From NCBI GenBank assembly GCA_030425945.1, contig JAUHZL010000101.1, positions 1 through 8,708 on the forward strand: DNA of 8,708 bases. The letters run 5' to 3'. Positions 1-6,177 of this stretch are shown here, one piece after another; the first letter of the stretch is position 1, and the number at the start of each line of letters is the position of its first letter. The stretch comes from Alphaproteobacteria bacterium. GTDB taxonomy: Bacteria > Pseudomonadota > Alphaproteobacteria > Rhodobacterales > Rhodobacteraceae. The position numbers were made by a program, and so were the translations under genes. The notes under the pieces are model-generated. The model worked only from the letters and a program-made list of their open reading frames with translations. It had not been told where the DNA came from and did not search any database.

Positions 1-1134
1 CTCGGTATCGGCGCCGAGGGTCGGGGCGGGCCTCGGCGGCTGGCGCGGATGGGCCGAGAAGCTGACGACCGAGCCGGGCACCGGGTAGGTGCCGATGCCG
101 GGCTGCTCGATCCGGGCGAAGACCGGGTTCTCGGGCGACAGGTCGGGGTCCTCGGCCACCGCGCGGGCGAAGCTGCGGAACTCGGACCAGGTCACGCCCG
201 CGGCATCGCACATCGTGCCGATCTCGTCCGCGCAGTGCCGGGCGAACCACGGCGCGAAGAGCGCGGTGATCGCGGCGCGGTGGGTGTAGCGCGCGCCCTC
301 GTCCTCGAAGCTGACGCCGAGCCGGGCCTCCAGCGCGGCGACGGCCTCGGTGGTGCCGGTCAGGGTGACGAGGCCGCGCCACTGGCGGTCGGTCAGCCCG
401 ATCACCATGAGGCGCCGCCCGTCGGCGGTGAGGAAGTCCTGCCCATAGGCGCCGTAAAGGGCGTTGCCGCCCTTCGGCCGGTCGGTGCCGTTGATGCAGA
501 CCTCGCCGATGATGCCGAGATGGCCCAGCATCGCCGCCGCCACGTCCTTCAGCGTCAGGTCCACGTCCTGCCCCTCGCCGGTGCGCAGGCGGTGGCGCTC
601 GGCGGCCAGCAGCGACGACACCGCGAGGTTGCCCGCGATGCAGTCCCAGGCCGGCAGGACATGGGCGACCGGCTCGGTCGAGCCGGCGGGCCCTGTGGCG
701 TCGGGAAACCCGAGCGCGGGGTTGACGGTGTAGTCCACCGCGGGCCGCCCGTGCCGGTCGCCCGACAGCGTGACCATGATCAGGTCGGCGCGATGCTGCG
801 AGAGGGTGGCGTGGTCCATCCAGCCGCGCACCCGCAGGTTGGTCAGGAAGAGCCCCGCGTCGGGGCCGGGCGCGGTGATGATCCGGGTGACCAGCTCGCG
901 GCCCTCGGGGCTCTTCATGTTCACGGCGACCGAGCGCTTGCCCTTGTTCAGCCCGGCCCAGAACAGCGAGCGCCCGTCCCGCGTGACCGGCCAGCGCCCG
1001 GCGTCCAGCCCGCCCTCGATCCGGTCGAACCGGATCACGTCCGCGCCCATCTGCGCCAGCGTCATGCCCGCCAGCGGGATGGCGACGAAGGCCGAGCCCT
1101 CGACCACCCGCATTCCGTTCAGGATCCCGCTCAT
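1..1134 (-). CDS. mct: Family III (CaiB/BaiF) CoA-transferase, probable mesaconyl-CoA C1-C4 CoA transferase (2-methylfumaryl-CoA isomerase); 3' end outside window
   Basis: Probable intramolecular CoA transferase that moves CoA from the C1 to the C4 carboxyl of mesaconate; cytosolic. I translated the minus strand from the ATG at 1134. The frame stays open for 378 residues to the window edge, ending in the family's PAPTLGADTE-type C-terminal segment, so only about 25-30 residues should be missing. The N-terminus (MSGILNGMRVVEGSAFVAIP, then GMTLAQMGADVIRFDRI and GLNKGKRS) resembles Chloroflexus Mct more than formyl-CoA or carnitine CoA-transferases. This is recognition from memory, not an alignment. 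D197, in VDLTLKDVA, sits at the position of the family's catalytic aspartate. The start overlaps the upstream meh stop as ATGA, with GGAG 8 bases before it, so the two are translationally coupled. It could instead act on another branched dicarboxylic acid such as itaconate. Confidence 0.82.
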   Translation of the reverse strand, partial: MSGILNGMRVVEGSAFVAIPLAGMTLAQMGADVIRFDRIEGGLDAGRWPVTRDGRSLFWAGLNKGKRSVAVNMKSPEGRELVTRIITAPGPDAGLFLTNLRVRGWMDHATLSQHRADLIMVTLSGDRHGRPAVDYTVNPALGFPDATGPAGSTEPVAHVLPAWDCIAGNLAVSSLLAAERHRLRTGEGQDVDLTLKDVAAAMLGHLGIIGEVCINGTDRPKGGNALYGAYGQDFLTADGRRLMVIGLTDRQWRGLVTLTGTTEAVAALEARLGVSFEDEGARYTHRAAITALFAPWFARHCADEIGTMCDAAGVTWSEFRSFARAVAEDPDLSPENPVFARIEQPGIGTYPVPGSVVSFSAHPRQPPRPAPTLGADTE

Positions 1135-1988
1135 GCGTCCCACTCCGCCGTGGCCTGCATCCCCTGCGGCCCGCCGGGGGCGGCGGTGCAGAGGGTCAGG
1201 CGGGTTTCGCTCTCGTCGACGCCCATCACCAGCAGGTCATGGGTGTCGAACATCGGGTGAATGCCGCGATAGCGGAACCGGTCGGGCGCGCGGCCCTTGC
1301 GGCGCGTGGCGGCGGCGGCGAGCAGCGTCGCCTGCAACGGCCCGTGCACCAGCAGGTCGGGGTAGTGCTCGACCCCGCGGGCATAGGCGCGGTCGTAGTG
1401 GATGCGGTGCGCGTTGTAGGTCGCGGCCGAGTAGCGGAACAGCCGCACCGGCCCCATCGCGTGCCGCTCGGTGAAGAGCGGTGCCTCGGGCAGCGGCACG
1501 GCGGCGGGCGGGCGGTAGCGGTCGGGGATCTCGAGATAGACGAGGGTCTGCACCTCCTCGACGGCGAGGCCCGCCGCGCTCTCGATCCGGTGCTCGACGC
1601 TGACGAGGCCCATCGGCCCGGTCGCCCCGGTCTTGCGCTCGACCGAGGCCACGCGCGAGGTCTGGGTGAACCGCTCGCCCAGGTGCAGCGGGCGGTGGAA
1701 CCGCAGCGACCCGCCCGCCCACATCCGCCGGTTCAGCGACAGGTCGGGCAGCAGGCCCGTGCCATGCGCCGGGTGGCCGTCCGCGCCGAGGCCGGGCAGC
1801 GCGGTGTCGGGGTGCAGCGCCGCCCAGTGCCAGAGCGGCGGCAGGGGCGCACCCGGGGGCAGGGCGGCGGGCGTCCACCCGGGGTCGAGTGCCGCGCCCA
1901 GCATGTTGGCCAGTTCCGGCGTGATCGCGGCATGCCGCGTCTCCGTCCGGCCGACCGCGTCGGTCGCCGGGTCCGTTGTCAGGGTCAT
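1131..1988 (-). CDS. meh: MaoC/FAS1-like hydratase, probable mesaconyl-C4-CoA hydratase
   Basis: A 285-residue double-hotdog hydratase, probably converting mesaconyl-C4-CoA to (S)-citramalyl-CoA in the cytosol. The N-terminal half (about 20-160) is a FAS1-like dehydratase domain with LWHWAALHP near residue 52 and SLNRRMWAGG near 84. The C-terminal half (about 170-285) carries the family signature YNAHRIHYDRAYA at 191-203 and LLVHGPLQATLL at 212-223. In this subfamily Asn192 stands where classical R-hydratases have the Asp of GDxNPxH, while His197 is kept. A longer reading from 2036 is possible, but the ATG at 1988 has GGGAGG 7 bases upstream and the intervening residues look non-coding, so 1988 is chosen. 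The stop overlaps the mct start by four bases. The pairing with an Mct-like transferase supports the substrate. Related enzymes hydrate itaconyl-CoA, so substrate is less certain than fold. Confidence 0.82.
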   Translation of the reverse strand: MTLTTDPATDAVGRTETRHAAITPELANMLGAALDPGWTPAALPPGAPLPPLWHWAALHPDTALPGLGADGHPAHGTGLLPDLSLNRRMWAGGSLRFHRPLHLGERFTQTSRVASVERKTGATGPMGLVSVEHRIESAAGLAVEEVQTLVYLEIPDRYRPPAAVPLPEAPLFTERHAMGPVRLFRYSAATYNAHRIHYDRAYARGVEHYPDLLVHGPLQATLLAAAATRRKGRAPDRFRYRGIHPMFDTHDLLVMGVDESETRLTLCTAAPGGPQGMQATAEWDA

Positions 1989-1995
1989 CGTCGAA

Positions 1996-2001
1996 CCTCC
2001 C
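1996..2001 (-). promoter_or_regulatory. Shine-Dalgarno site of meh
   Basis: The minus strand reads GGGAGG here, seven bases before the ATG at 1988. It fixes the meh start, in preference to the in-frame ATG at 2036, which would add 16 proline/glycine-rich residues. Confidence 0.75.
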
Positions 2002-2047
2002 GCAGGGCGTGGCGCCGGGCGTCCGGGGCCGGGCACGCGCCTTGATC

Positions 2048-2076
2048 GGAACAGGCTGCGGGCGAATCCGGGTCAA
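2048..2076 (-). promoter_or_regulatory. Possible sigma70-type promoter for meh-mct
   Basis: On the minus strand TTGACC (2076-2071) is separated by 17 bases from TGTTCC (2053-2048). The -35 box is good and the -10 box is poor, as is common in GC-rich alphaproteobacteria. Transcription would start near 2041, about 50 bases before the meh ATG. The assignment rests only on spacing and position. Confidence 0.25.
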
Positions 2077-2082
2077 TGCAAG

Positions 2083-2098
2083 GTATTCATATGCATAC
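2083..2098. promoter_or_regulatory. AT-rich 16-bp near-perfect palindrome, candidate operator of meh-mct
   Basis: GTATTCATATGCATAC differs from its own reverse complement at one symmetric pair only (7 of 8 base pairs match). It lies in a short AT-rich island within very GC-rich DNA, just upstream of the possible meh promoter, with its centre about 100 bases before the meh ATG. Size and symmetry fit a dimeric helix-turn-helix regulator (GntR, MarR or similar). No regulator gene is in the window, so the family is not known. Confidence 0.45.
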
Positions 2099-2156
2099 GG
2101 AATTCAGCCCGCGCCATGACGCGGTGCAGCATTTCCGGCCGCGGACCCCGGGGCGG

Positions 2157-4436
2157 TCAGCCGTAATGCGCCACCGGGGTGCCGGCGAGGGCCGAGATGT
2201 TCAGCAGGCCGCGCGCCGTGATCGAGGGGGTCACGATATGGGCCTTGTTGCCCATGCCCATCAGGATCGGGCCGACCTCCAGCCCGCCCGCCTTGGCCTT
2301 GAGGATGTTGCGCACCCCCGAAGCGGCGTCCGAGTTCGCCATCACCAGCACGTTGGCCGCACCCGACAGCCGGCCGCCGGGGAAGATCCGCTCGCGCAGG
2401 TCGGCCGAGAGGGCGCTGTCGATGTGCATCTCGCCCTCGTACTCGAAATCCGGCTCGCGGGCGTCGAGCAGTTCCAGCGCGGCGCGCATCCGGTCGCCCG
2501 CCGGGTAGGCGAGGTTGCCGAACTGCGAGTGCGAGCAGAGCGCGATCTTGGGCGCGAGGCCGAAGCGGCGCAGGTGGCGGGCCGCGCCGAACACCGTCTC
2601 GGCGATCTGTTCGGGCGTCGGCTCGGGGTGGACATGGGTGTCCGCGATGAACAGCGGCCCGTCCTCGAGGATCATCAGCGACAGCGCCGCGATGGGGTGC
2701 AGCCCGCCGCGCGCCAGCACCTGCCGGACGTAGTTGAGGTGCCACAGGTACTGGCCGAAGGTGCCGCAGATCATCGAGTCGGCCTCGCCCCGATGCACCA
2801 TGACCGCGGCGATGGCGGTGGTGTTGGTCCGCATGATCGCGCGGGCGAGGTCGGGGGTGACGCCGCGCCGGGCCATCAGGCGGTGATACGTCTCCCAGTA
2901 GTCGCGGTAGCGCGGGTCGTCGTTCGGGTTCACCAGCTGGAAGTCGCGGCCCGGGCGGACCGGCAGGCCGGCGCGCTCGGCGCGGGCCTCGATCACGTCG
3001 GGACGGCCGATCAGGATCGGGGTGTCGGTGGTCTCTTCCAGCATCGTGGTGGCGGCGCGCAGCACGCGCTCGTCCTCGCCCTCGGCGAAGACGATGCGGC
3101 GGTTGGCGGTGGCGGCGGCCTCGAACACCGGGCGCATGATCATCGCCGACTTGAAGACCGAGCCGTCGAGCCGCGCCTTGTAGGCCGCGATATCCTCCAG
3201 CGGGCGGGTCGCGACACCGGTTTCCATCGCGGCGCGGGCCACGGCCGAGGCCACGACGCCCATCAGGCGCGGGTCGAAGGGCTTGGGAATCAGGTAGTCG
3301 GGGCCGAAGGTCATCTGCTCGCCCTGGTAGGCGGCGGCGGCCTCGGCCGAGGAGGTGGCCCGCGCCAGCGCCGCGATCCCCTCGATGCAGGCGATCTGCA
3401 TCTCGTCGTTGATCGTCGTCGCGCCGACGTCGAGCGCGCCGCGGAAGATGAAGGGGAAGCACAGGACGTTGTTGACCTGGTTCGGATAGTCGGTGCGGCC
3501 GGTCGCCACGATGGCGTCGGGGGCCACCTCGCGCACCAGTTCCGGCAGGATCTCGGGCGTCGGGTTGGCCAGCGCGAAGATGATCGGGCGCGGCGCCATG
3601 CGGGCCACCATGTCCTGCGTCAGCACGCCCGGACCGGACAGCCCGAGGAACAGGTCCGCGCCCGCGATCACGTCGGCCAGCACGGCGGGCGCGTCGCCCT
3701 GCGCATAGGCCGCCTTCTGCGGGGTCATGTCCTCGGCGCGGCCATTGTAGACGAGGCCGTGGATGTCGCAGAGCCAGACGTTCTCGCGCTTCACGCCGAG
3801 CTTCAGCAGCATGTTCAGGCAGGCGATGCCCGCCGCGCCGCCGCCCGTGCTGACGACCTTGATCTGGTCGAAGCTCTTGCCGGTGACGCGCAGCGCGTTG
3901 GTGGCGGCGGCGCCCACCACGATGGCGGTGCCGTGCTGGTCGTCGTGGAAGACCGGGATGCCCATGCGCTCGCGGCAGATCTTCTCGACGATGAAGCAGT
4001 CGGGGGCCTTGATGTCCTCGAGGTTGATCGCGCCGAAGGTCGGTTCCAGCGCGCAGACGATCTCGGCCAGCTTCTCGGGGTCGGACTCGTTCAGCTCGAT
4101 GTCGAAGCAGTCGATGTTGGCGAATTTCTTGAAGAGGACCGCCTTGCCCTCCATCACCGGCTTCGAGGCGAGCGGGCCGATGTTGCCGAGGCCCAGCACC
4201 GCGGTGCCGTTCGAGACCACCGCGACGAGGTTGCCGCGGGCGGTGTAGCGGGCGGCGGTCTGCGGATCGGCCTTGATCTCGAGGCAGGCTTCCGCCACGC
4301 CGGGGGAATAGGCGCGGGCGAGGTCGACCTGGTTCGCGAGCGGCTTGGTGGCGCGGATCTCCAGTTTCCCGGGCTTCGGGTGCTCGTGGTAATACAGGGC
4401 CGCCTGCCGTGCGATGTCGCTCTTGCCGTCGCTCAT
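2157..4436 (-). CDS. maeB: Malic enzyme with C-terminal phosphotransacetylase-like domain (MaeB type)
   Basis: Decarboxylates L-malate to pyruvate with reduction of NADP or NAD; cytosolic. The 759-residue length is that of the two-part MaeB family. The malic domain contains YSPGVAEAC at 43-51, the catalytic-lysine segment MEGKAVLFKKFANID at 95-109, metal-binding FHDDQHGTA at 163-171, a dinucleotide-binding STGGGAAGIACLNML at 196-210 and NPTPEI at 291-296. A phosphotransacetylase-like domain follows from about residue 430 (RRIVFAEGEDERVLRAA at 446-462). In this family that part is thought to be regulatory, responding to acetyl-CoA, rather than an active transacetylase. The ATG at 4436 has GGGAGG seven bases upstream. 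Cofactor preference cannot be read with confidence; rhizobial NAD and NADP enzymes share this architecture. It lies upstream of meh-mct on the same strand, 168 bases away, and divergently from the cupin gene. Confidence 0.95.
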   Translation of the reverse strand: MSDGKSDIARQAALYYHEHPKPGKLEIRATKPLANQVDLARAYSPGVAEACLEIKADPQTAARYTARGNLVAVVSNGTAVLGLGNIGPLASKPVMEGKAVLFKKFANIDCFDIELNESDPEKLAEIVCALEPTFGAINLEDIKAPDCFIVEKICRERMGIPVFHDDQHGTAIVVGAAATNALRVTGKSFDQIKVVSTGGGAAGIACLNMLLKLGVKRENVWLCDIHGLVYNGRAEDMTPQKAAYAQGDAPAVLADVIAGADLFLGLSGPGVLTQDMVARMAPRPIIFALANPTPEILPELVREVAPDAIVATGRTDYPNQVNNVLCFPFIFRGALDVGATTINDEMQIACIEGIAALARATSSAEAAAAYQGEQMTFGPDYLIPKPFDPRLMGVVASAVARAAMETGVATRPLEDIAAYKARLDGSVFKSAMIMRPVFEAAATANRRIVFAEGEDERVLRAATTMLEETTDTPILIGRPDVIEARAERAGLPVRPGRDFQLVNPNDDPRYRDYWETYHRLMARRGVTPDLARAIMRTNTTAIAAVMVHRGEADSMICGTFGQYLWHLNYVRQVLARGGLHPIAALSLMILEDGPLFIADTHVHPEPTPEQIAETVFGAARHLRRFGLAPKIALCSHSQFGNLAYPAGDRMRAALELLDAREPDFEYEGEMHIDSALSADLRERIFPGGRLSGAANVLVMANSDAASGVRNILKAKAGGLEVGPILMGMGNKAHIVTPSITARGLLNISALAGTPVAHYG

Positions 4437-4443
4437 CTCTTCC

Positions 4444-4449
4444 CCTCCC
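4444..4449 (-). promoter_or_regulatory. Shine-Dalgarno site of maeB
   Basis: The minus strand reads GGGAGG (within GGGAGGGG), seven bases before the ATG at 4436. It supports that start. It lies between the start codon and the inverted repeat at 4457-4474, so a hairpin or a bound protein there could affect maeB expression. Confidence 0.7.
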
Positions 4450-4456
4450 GCAAAGA

Positions 4457-4474
4457 TGGTTTAGCCTTAAACCA
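4457..4474. promoter_or_regulatory. Perfect 7-bp inverted repeat before maeB, candidate operator
   Basis: TGGTTTA and TAAACCA are exact reverse complements separated by four bases (GCCT). The site is AT-rich against a GC-rich background. Its near edge is 20 bases from the maeB start codon, just beyond the Shine-Dalgarno site. This is where a repressor site overlapping the promoter or leader would be expected. LacI-type regulators of gluconeogenic genes in alphaproteobacteria use palindromes of similar size, but no family is claimed. Confidence 0.5.
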
Positions 4475-4476
4475 GT

Positions 4477-4492
4477 TTCCCCGCGCGGGGAA
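4477..4492. promoter_or_regulatory. Perfect 16-bp palindrome TTCCCCGCGCGGGGAA
   Basis: The 16 bases equal their own reverse complement. The site starts three bases after the inverted repeat at 4457-4474, so the two form a tandem pair in the maeB/cupin intergenic region. It could be a second operator or an RNA hairpin. No T-run follows on either strand, so it is not a standard intrinsic terminator, and the flanking genes diverge, so no terminator is needed here. Confidence 0.45.
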
Positions 4493-4545
4493 GCCGCCAC
4501 CCCGTCTTGCAAAACGTCGCAGCCGGGGCAAGTCTCGGCGCGGGC

Positions 4546-4602
4546 GGACCTGCCCGCCCCTGACCTGCCCGCCCCTGACCTGACCGCCCCTGACCTGCCC
4601 GG
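4546..4602. repeat. 15-bp direct tandem repeat, about 3.8 units
   Basis: The unit TGACCTGCCCGCCCC is present at 4546-4560 (first base G instead of T), 4561-4575 (exact) and 4576-4590 (one change, C to A). A partial unit follows at 4591-4602. The array ends on the Shine-Dalgarno GGAG (4601-4604) of the cupin gene, so it would lie in that gene's leader or promoter. Near-identical units suggest slippage and possible copy-number variation. Confidence 0.85.
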
Positions 4603-4611
4603 AGTCCGCCG

Positions 4612-5733
4612 ATGCCCGACACCCGTTCCCCCGAGATCCGCGCGGAGGTGCGCCTGCCGACGCAGGAGTTGCGCAACGACCTGCCGTTCTACACCGGCAC
4701 GCTGGGGATGCGGCTGGACATGATCTATCCCGCCGACGACCCGGCGGTGGCGGTGCTGTCCGGGCACGGGCTGCGGCTGCGGATCGAGAAGGGCGCGCCC
4801 GAGGCGCCCGGCACCCTGCGCCTGCTCAGCGACGATCCCGACGCCATCGCGGGCGGGCAGCGCGCGCTGGTCGCGCCGAACGGCACCCGGATCGAGATCG
4901 CCGAGCTGAACCCGCCGCTGGTGCTGCCGCCGACCGACCACGCCTTCGTGGTGCGGCGGCTGGCCGACCAGGCGCCCTGGGTGATCGGGCGGGCGGGGAT
5001 GCAGTACCGCGACCTGATCCCGTCGCGCCTCGGCGGGTCGATCATCGCCAGCCACATCCGCATCCCGGACGGCGGGCCGGTGCCGGACATGGTGCATTTC
5101 CACAAGGTCGGCTTCCAGCTCATCTTCTGCGTCGCGGGCTGGGTCGACGTGCTCTACGAGGACCAGGGCGGGATGCGCCGCCTGCACGCGGGCGACTGCT
5201 TCATCCAGCCGCCCGAGATCCGGCACCGGGTCTGCGAGGCCTCGGACGGCATCGAGGTGATCGAGATCGGCGTGCCCGCCGAGCATGTCACCGAGATCGA
5301 CCACGAGATGACCCTGCCCACGCCGGAGCTGCGCCCGGACCGCGAATGGCAGGGCCAGAAATTCGTCCACAACATCGGGGCGGAGGCGGCCTGGGGCCCG
5401 CACCGCATCCCCGGCTTCCGCTGCCGCGACACCACGATCTGCGCCAACACCCAGGGCGTCGCCGGGGTCGAGGTGCTGCGCCCGGACGGCACCCCCGCGC
5501 CCTGGACGCGGCACGCGGGCGATATCCTCTTCACCTACGTCATGGGCGGCACGATGCGGCTGGAGGGCGAGGGCAAGGACCCCTTCCAACTGGAAAAGGG
5601 CGATGCCTTCGTGATCCCGCCGGGGCTGGCGACGCGCTATGCCGATCCCTCGGCCGATCTGGAACTGCTGGAGGTCGCGCTGCCCGCGCCGGTCGAAACG
5701 CAGGTGCTGGACGGCGCGCCCCGGGGCGGGTGA
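4612..5733 (+). CDS. Uncharacterised VOC-like plus bicupin protein
   Basis: A 373-residue soluble protein of unknown function, with no signal peptide or membrane segment. Residues about 8-98 look like a compact VOC (glyoxalase/dioxygenase superfamily) domain: LRNDLPFYTGTLGMRLDMIY at 20-39, and APNGTRIEIAEL at 88-99. The first cupin spans about 145-225, with HFH (162-164), Gln169 where Glu is usual, and His205 in QPPEIRHRV. It can plausibly bind a metal as His3-Gln. The second cupin spans about 275-358 (YVMGG at 309-313, GDAFVIPPGLATRY at 330-343). It keeps only His301 of the ligand set; the other positions appear to be Thr299, Leu306 and Arg342. The ATG at 4612 has GGAG seven bases upstream. 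It diverges from maeB and ends 57 bases before cdd, so it may share transcripts with the salvage operon. An oxygenase, isomerase or small-molecule sensor are all possible. Confidence 0.85.
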   Translation: MPDTRSPEIRAEVRLPTQELRNDLPFYTGTLGMRLDMIYPADDPAVAVLSGHGLRLRIEKGAPEAPGTLRLLSDDPDAIAGGQRALVAPNGTRIEIAELNPPLVLPPTDHAFVVRRLADQAPWVIGRAGMQYRDLIPSRLGGSIIASHIRIPDGGPVPDMVHFHKVGFQLIFCVAGWVDVLYEDQGGMRRLHAGDCFIQPPEIRHRVCEASDGIEVIEIGVPAEHVTEIDHEMTLPTPELRPDREWQGQKFVHNIGAEAAWGPHRIPGFRCRDTTICANTQGVAGVEVLRPDGTPAPWTRHAGDILFTYVMGGTMRLEGEGKDPFQLEKGDAFVIPPGLATRYADPSADLELLEVALPAPVETQVLDGAPRGG

Positions 5734-5738
5734 CGGCC

Positions 5739-5764
5739 TTGCGCCGCCGGGCGCTTGGGCGCAA
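5739..5764. promoter_or_regulatory. Stem-loop between the cupin gene and cdd
   Basis: TTGCGCC and GGCGCAA form a perfect 7-bp stem around a 12-base loop, starting five bases after the cupin stop. The downstream bases are not T-rich. It may be a weak terminator, or a processing or attenuation hairpin separating the cupin gene from the cdd operon. Confidence 0.35.
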
Positions 5765-5778
5765 TCTGGCGGCAAATC

Positions 5779-5784
5779 AGGGAG
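5779..5784 (+). promoter_or_regulatory. Shine-Dalgarno site of cdd
   Basis: AGGGAG lies six bases before the ATG at 5791. It selects this start over the in-frame ATG at 5755, which falls inside the hairpin and lacks a comparable site. Confidence 0.7.
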
Positions 5785-5790
5785 ACTGAC

Positions 5791-6177
5791 ATGGACCTTG
5801 CCGAGGCCGCCCGCGCGGTGCGCGAAAACGCCTATGCCCCCTATTCCAACTTCCAGGTTGGCGCGGCGCTGCGCACGCCCGACGGACAGGTGTTCACCGG
5901 CTGCAACGTCGAGAACGTCGCCTACCCGGAAGGCACCTGTGCCGAGGCCGGGGCGATTGCCGCGATGTGCGCGGCGGGCGGGCGCGAGATCGCCGAGGTC
6001 TATGTCATCGCCGACAGCCCGCACCCGGTGCCGCCCTGCGGCGGCTGCCGCCAGAAGCTGGCGGAGTTCGCCGCCGCCTCGGTCCGGGTCACGCTGGCCA
6101 CGATGGACGGCGACGAGAAGGTGATGACCGTCGCCGAGCTGCTGCCGGGGGCCTTCACGCGGGCGCACATGGACTGA
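5791..6177 (+). CDS. cdd: Cytidine deaminase, tetrameric zinc type
   Basis: Hydrolytically deaminates cytidine and deoxycytidine to uridine and deoxyuridine in pyrimidine salvage; cytosolic. The 128-residue length fits the small homotetrameric class. Visible motifs are APYSNFQVGAAL at 16-27 (substrate pocket), GCNVENVAYPEGTCAEAGAI at 37-56 and PPCGGCRQKLAEF at 81-93. Zinc ligands are Cys50, Cys83 and Cys86, and Glu52 is the catalytic proton shuttle. Where Bacillus and human enzymes have Arg (CAER), this protein has Ala53 (CAEA). The start at 5791 gives the usual family N-terminus. Its stop shares one base with the deoA start (TGATG), so the product is made together with the next enzyme, which can use the uridine or deoxyuridine formed. 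Confidence 0.95.
   Translation: MDLAEAARAVRENAYAPYSNFQVGAALRTPDGQVFTGCNVENVAYPEGTCAEAGAIAAMCAAGGREIAEVYVIADSPHPVPPCGGCRQKLAEFAAASVRVTLATMDGDEKVMTVAELLPGAFTRAHMD

Noticed and set aside
49..1260. A 403-codon plus-strand open frame opposite mct
   Set aside because: It is antisense to a transferase with clear family III motifs, and its product is a compositionally biased sequence with no domain.
1989..2036. Extension of meh to the ATG at 2036
   Set aside because: The extra 16 residues are proline/glycine-rich and include the DNA of the Shine-Dalgarno site. The ATG at 1988 has that site at ideal spacing.
2104..2156. Intrinsic terminator after maeB
   Set aside because: Short GC inverted repeats such as CCGCG/CGCGG are present, but stems are about 5 bp and no T-run follows, so the call is not supportable in DNA this GC-rich.
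4493..4545. Promoter boxes for maeB or the cupin gene
   Set aside because: TTGC-type hexamers occur on both strands, but no acceptable -10 box lies at 16-18 bases from either.
2076..4583. An 835-codon plus-strand open frame opposite maeB
   Set aside because: It has no recognisable domain and low-complexity composition, and it lies antisense to a well-supported gene; it is a GC-driven shadow.
4546..4602. CRISPR array
   Set aside because: The repeats are 15 bp and directly abutting without spacers, so this is a simple tandem repeat.
2104..6168. A 1354-codon open frame on the minus strand spanning the malic enzyme, cupin and cdd regions
   Set aside because: Its residues are arginine-, glycine- and alanine-rich without domain motifs. 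It runs antisense to cdd and the cupin gene and out of frame with maeB, all of which have clear family motifs. Long spurious frames are expected at this GC content.
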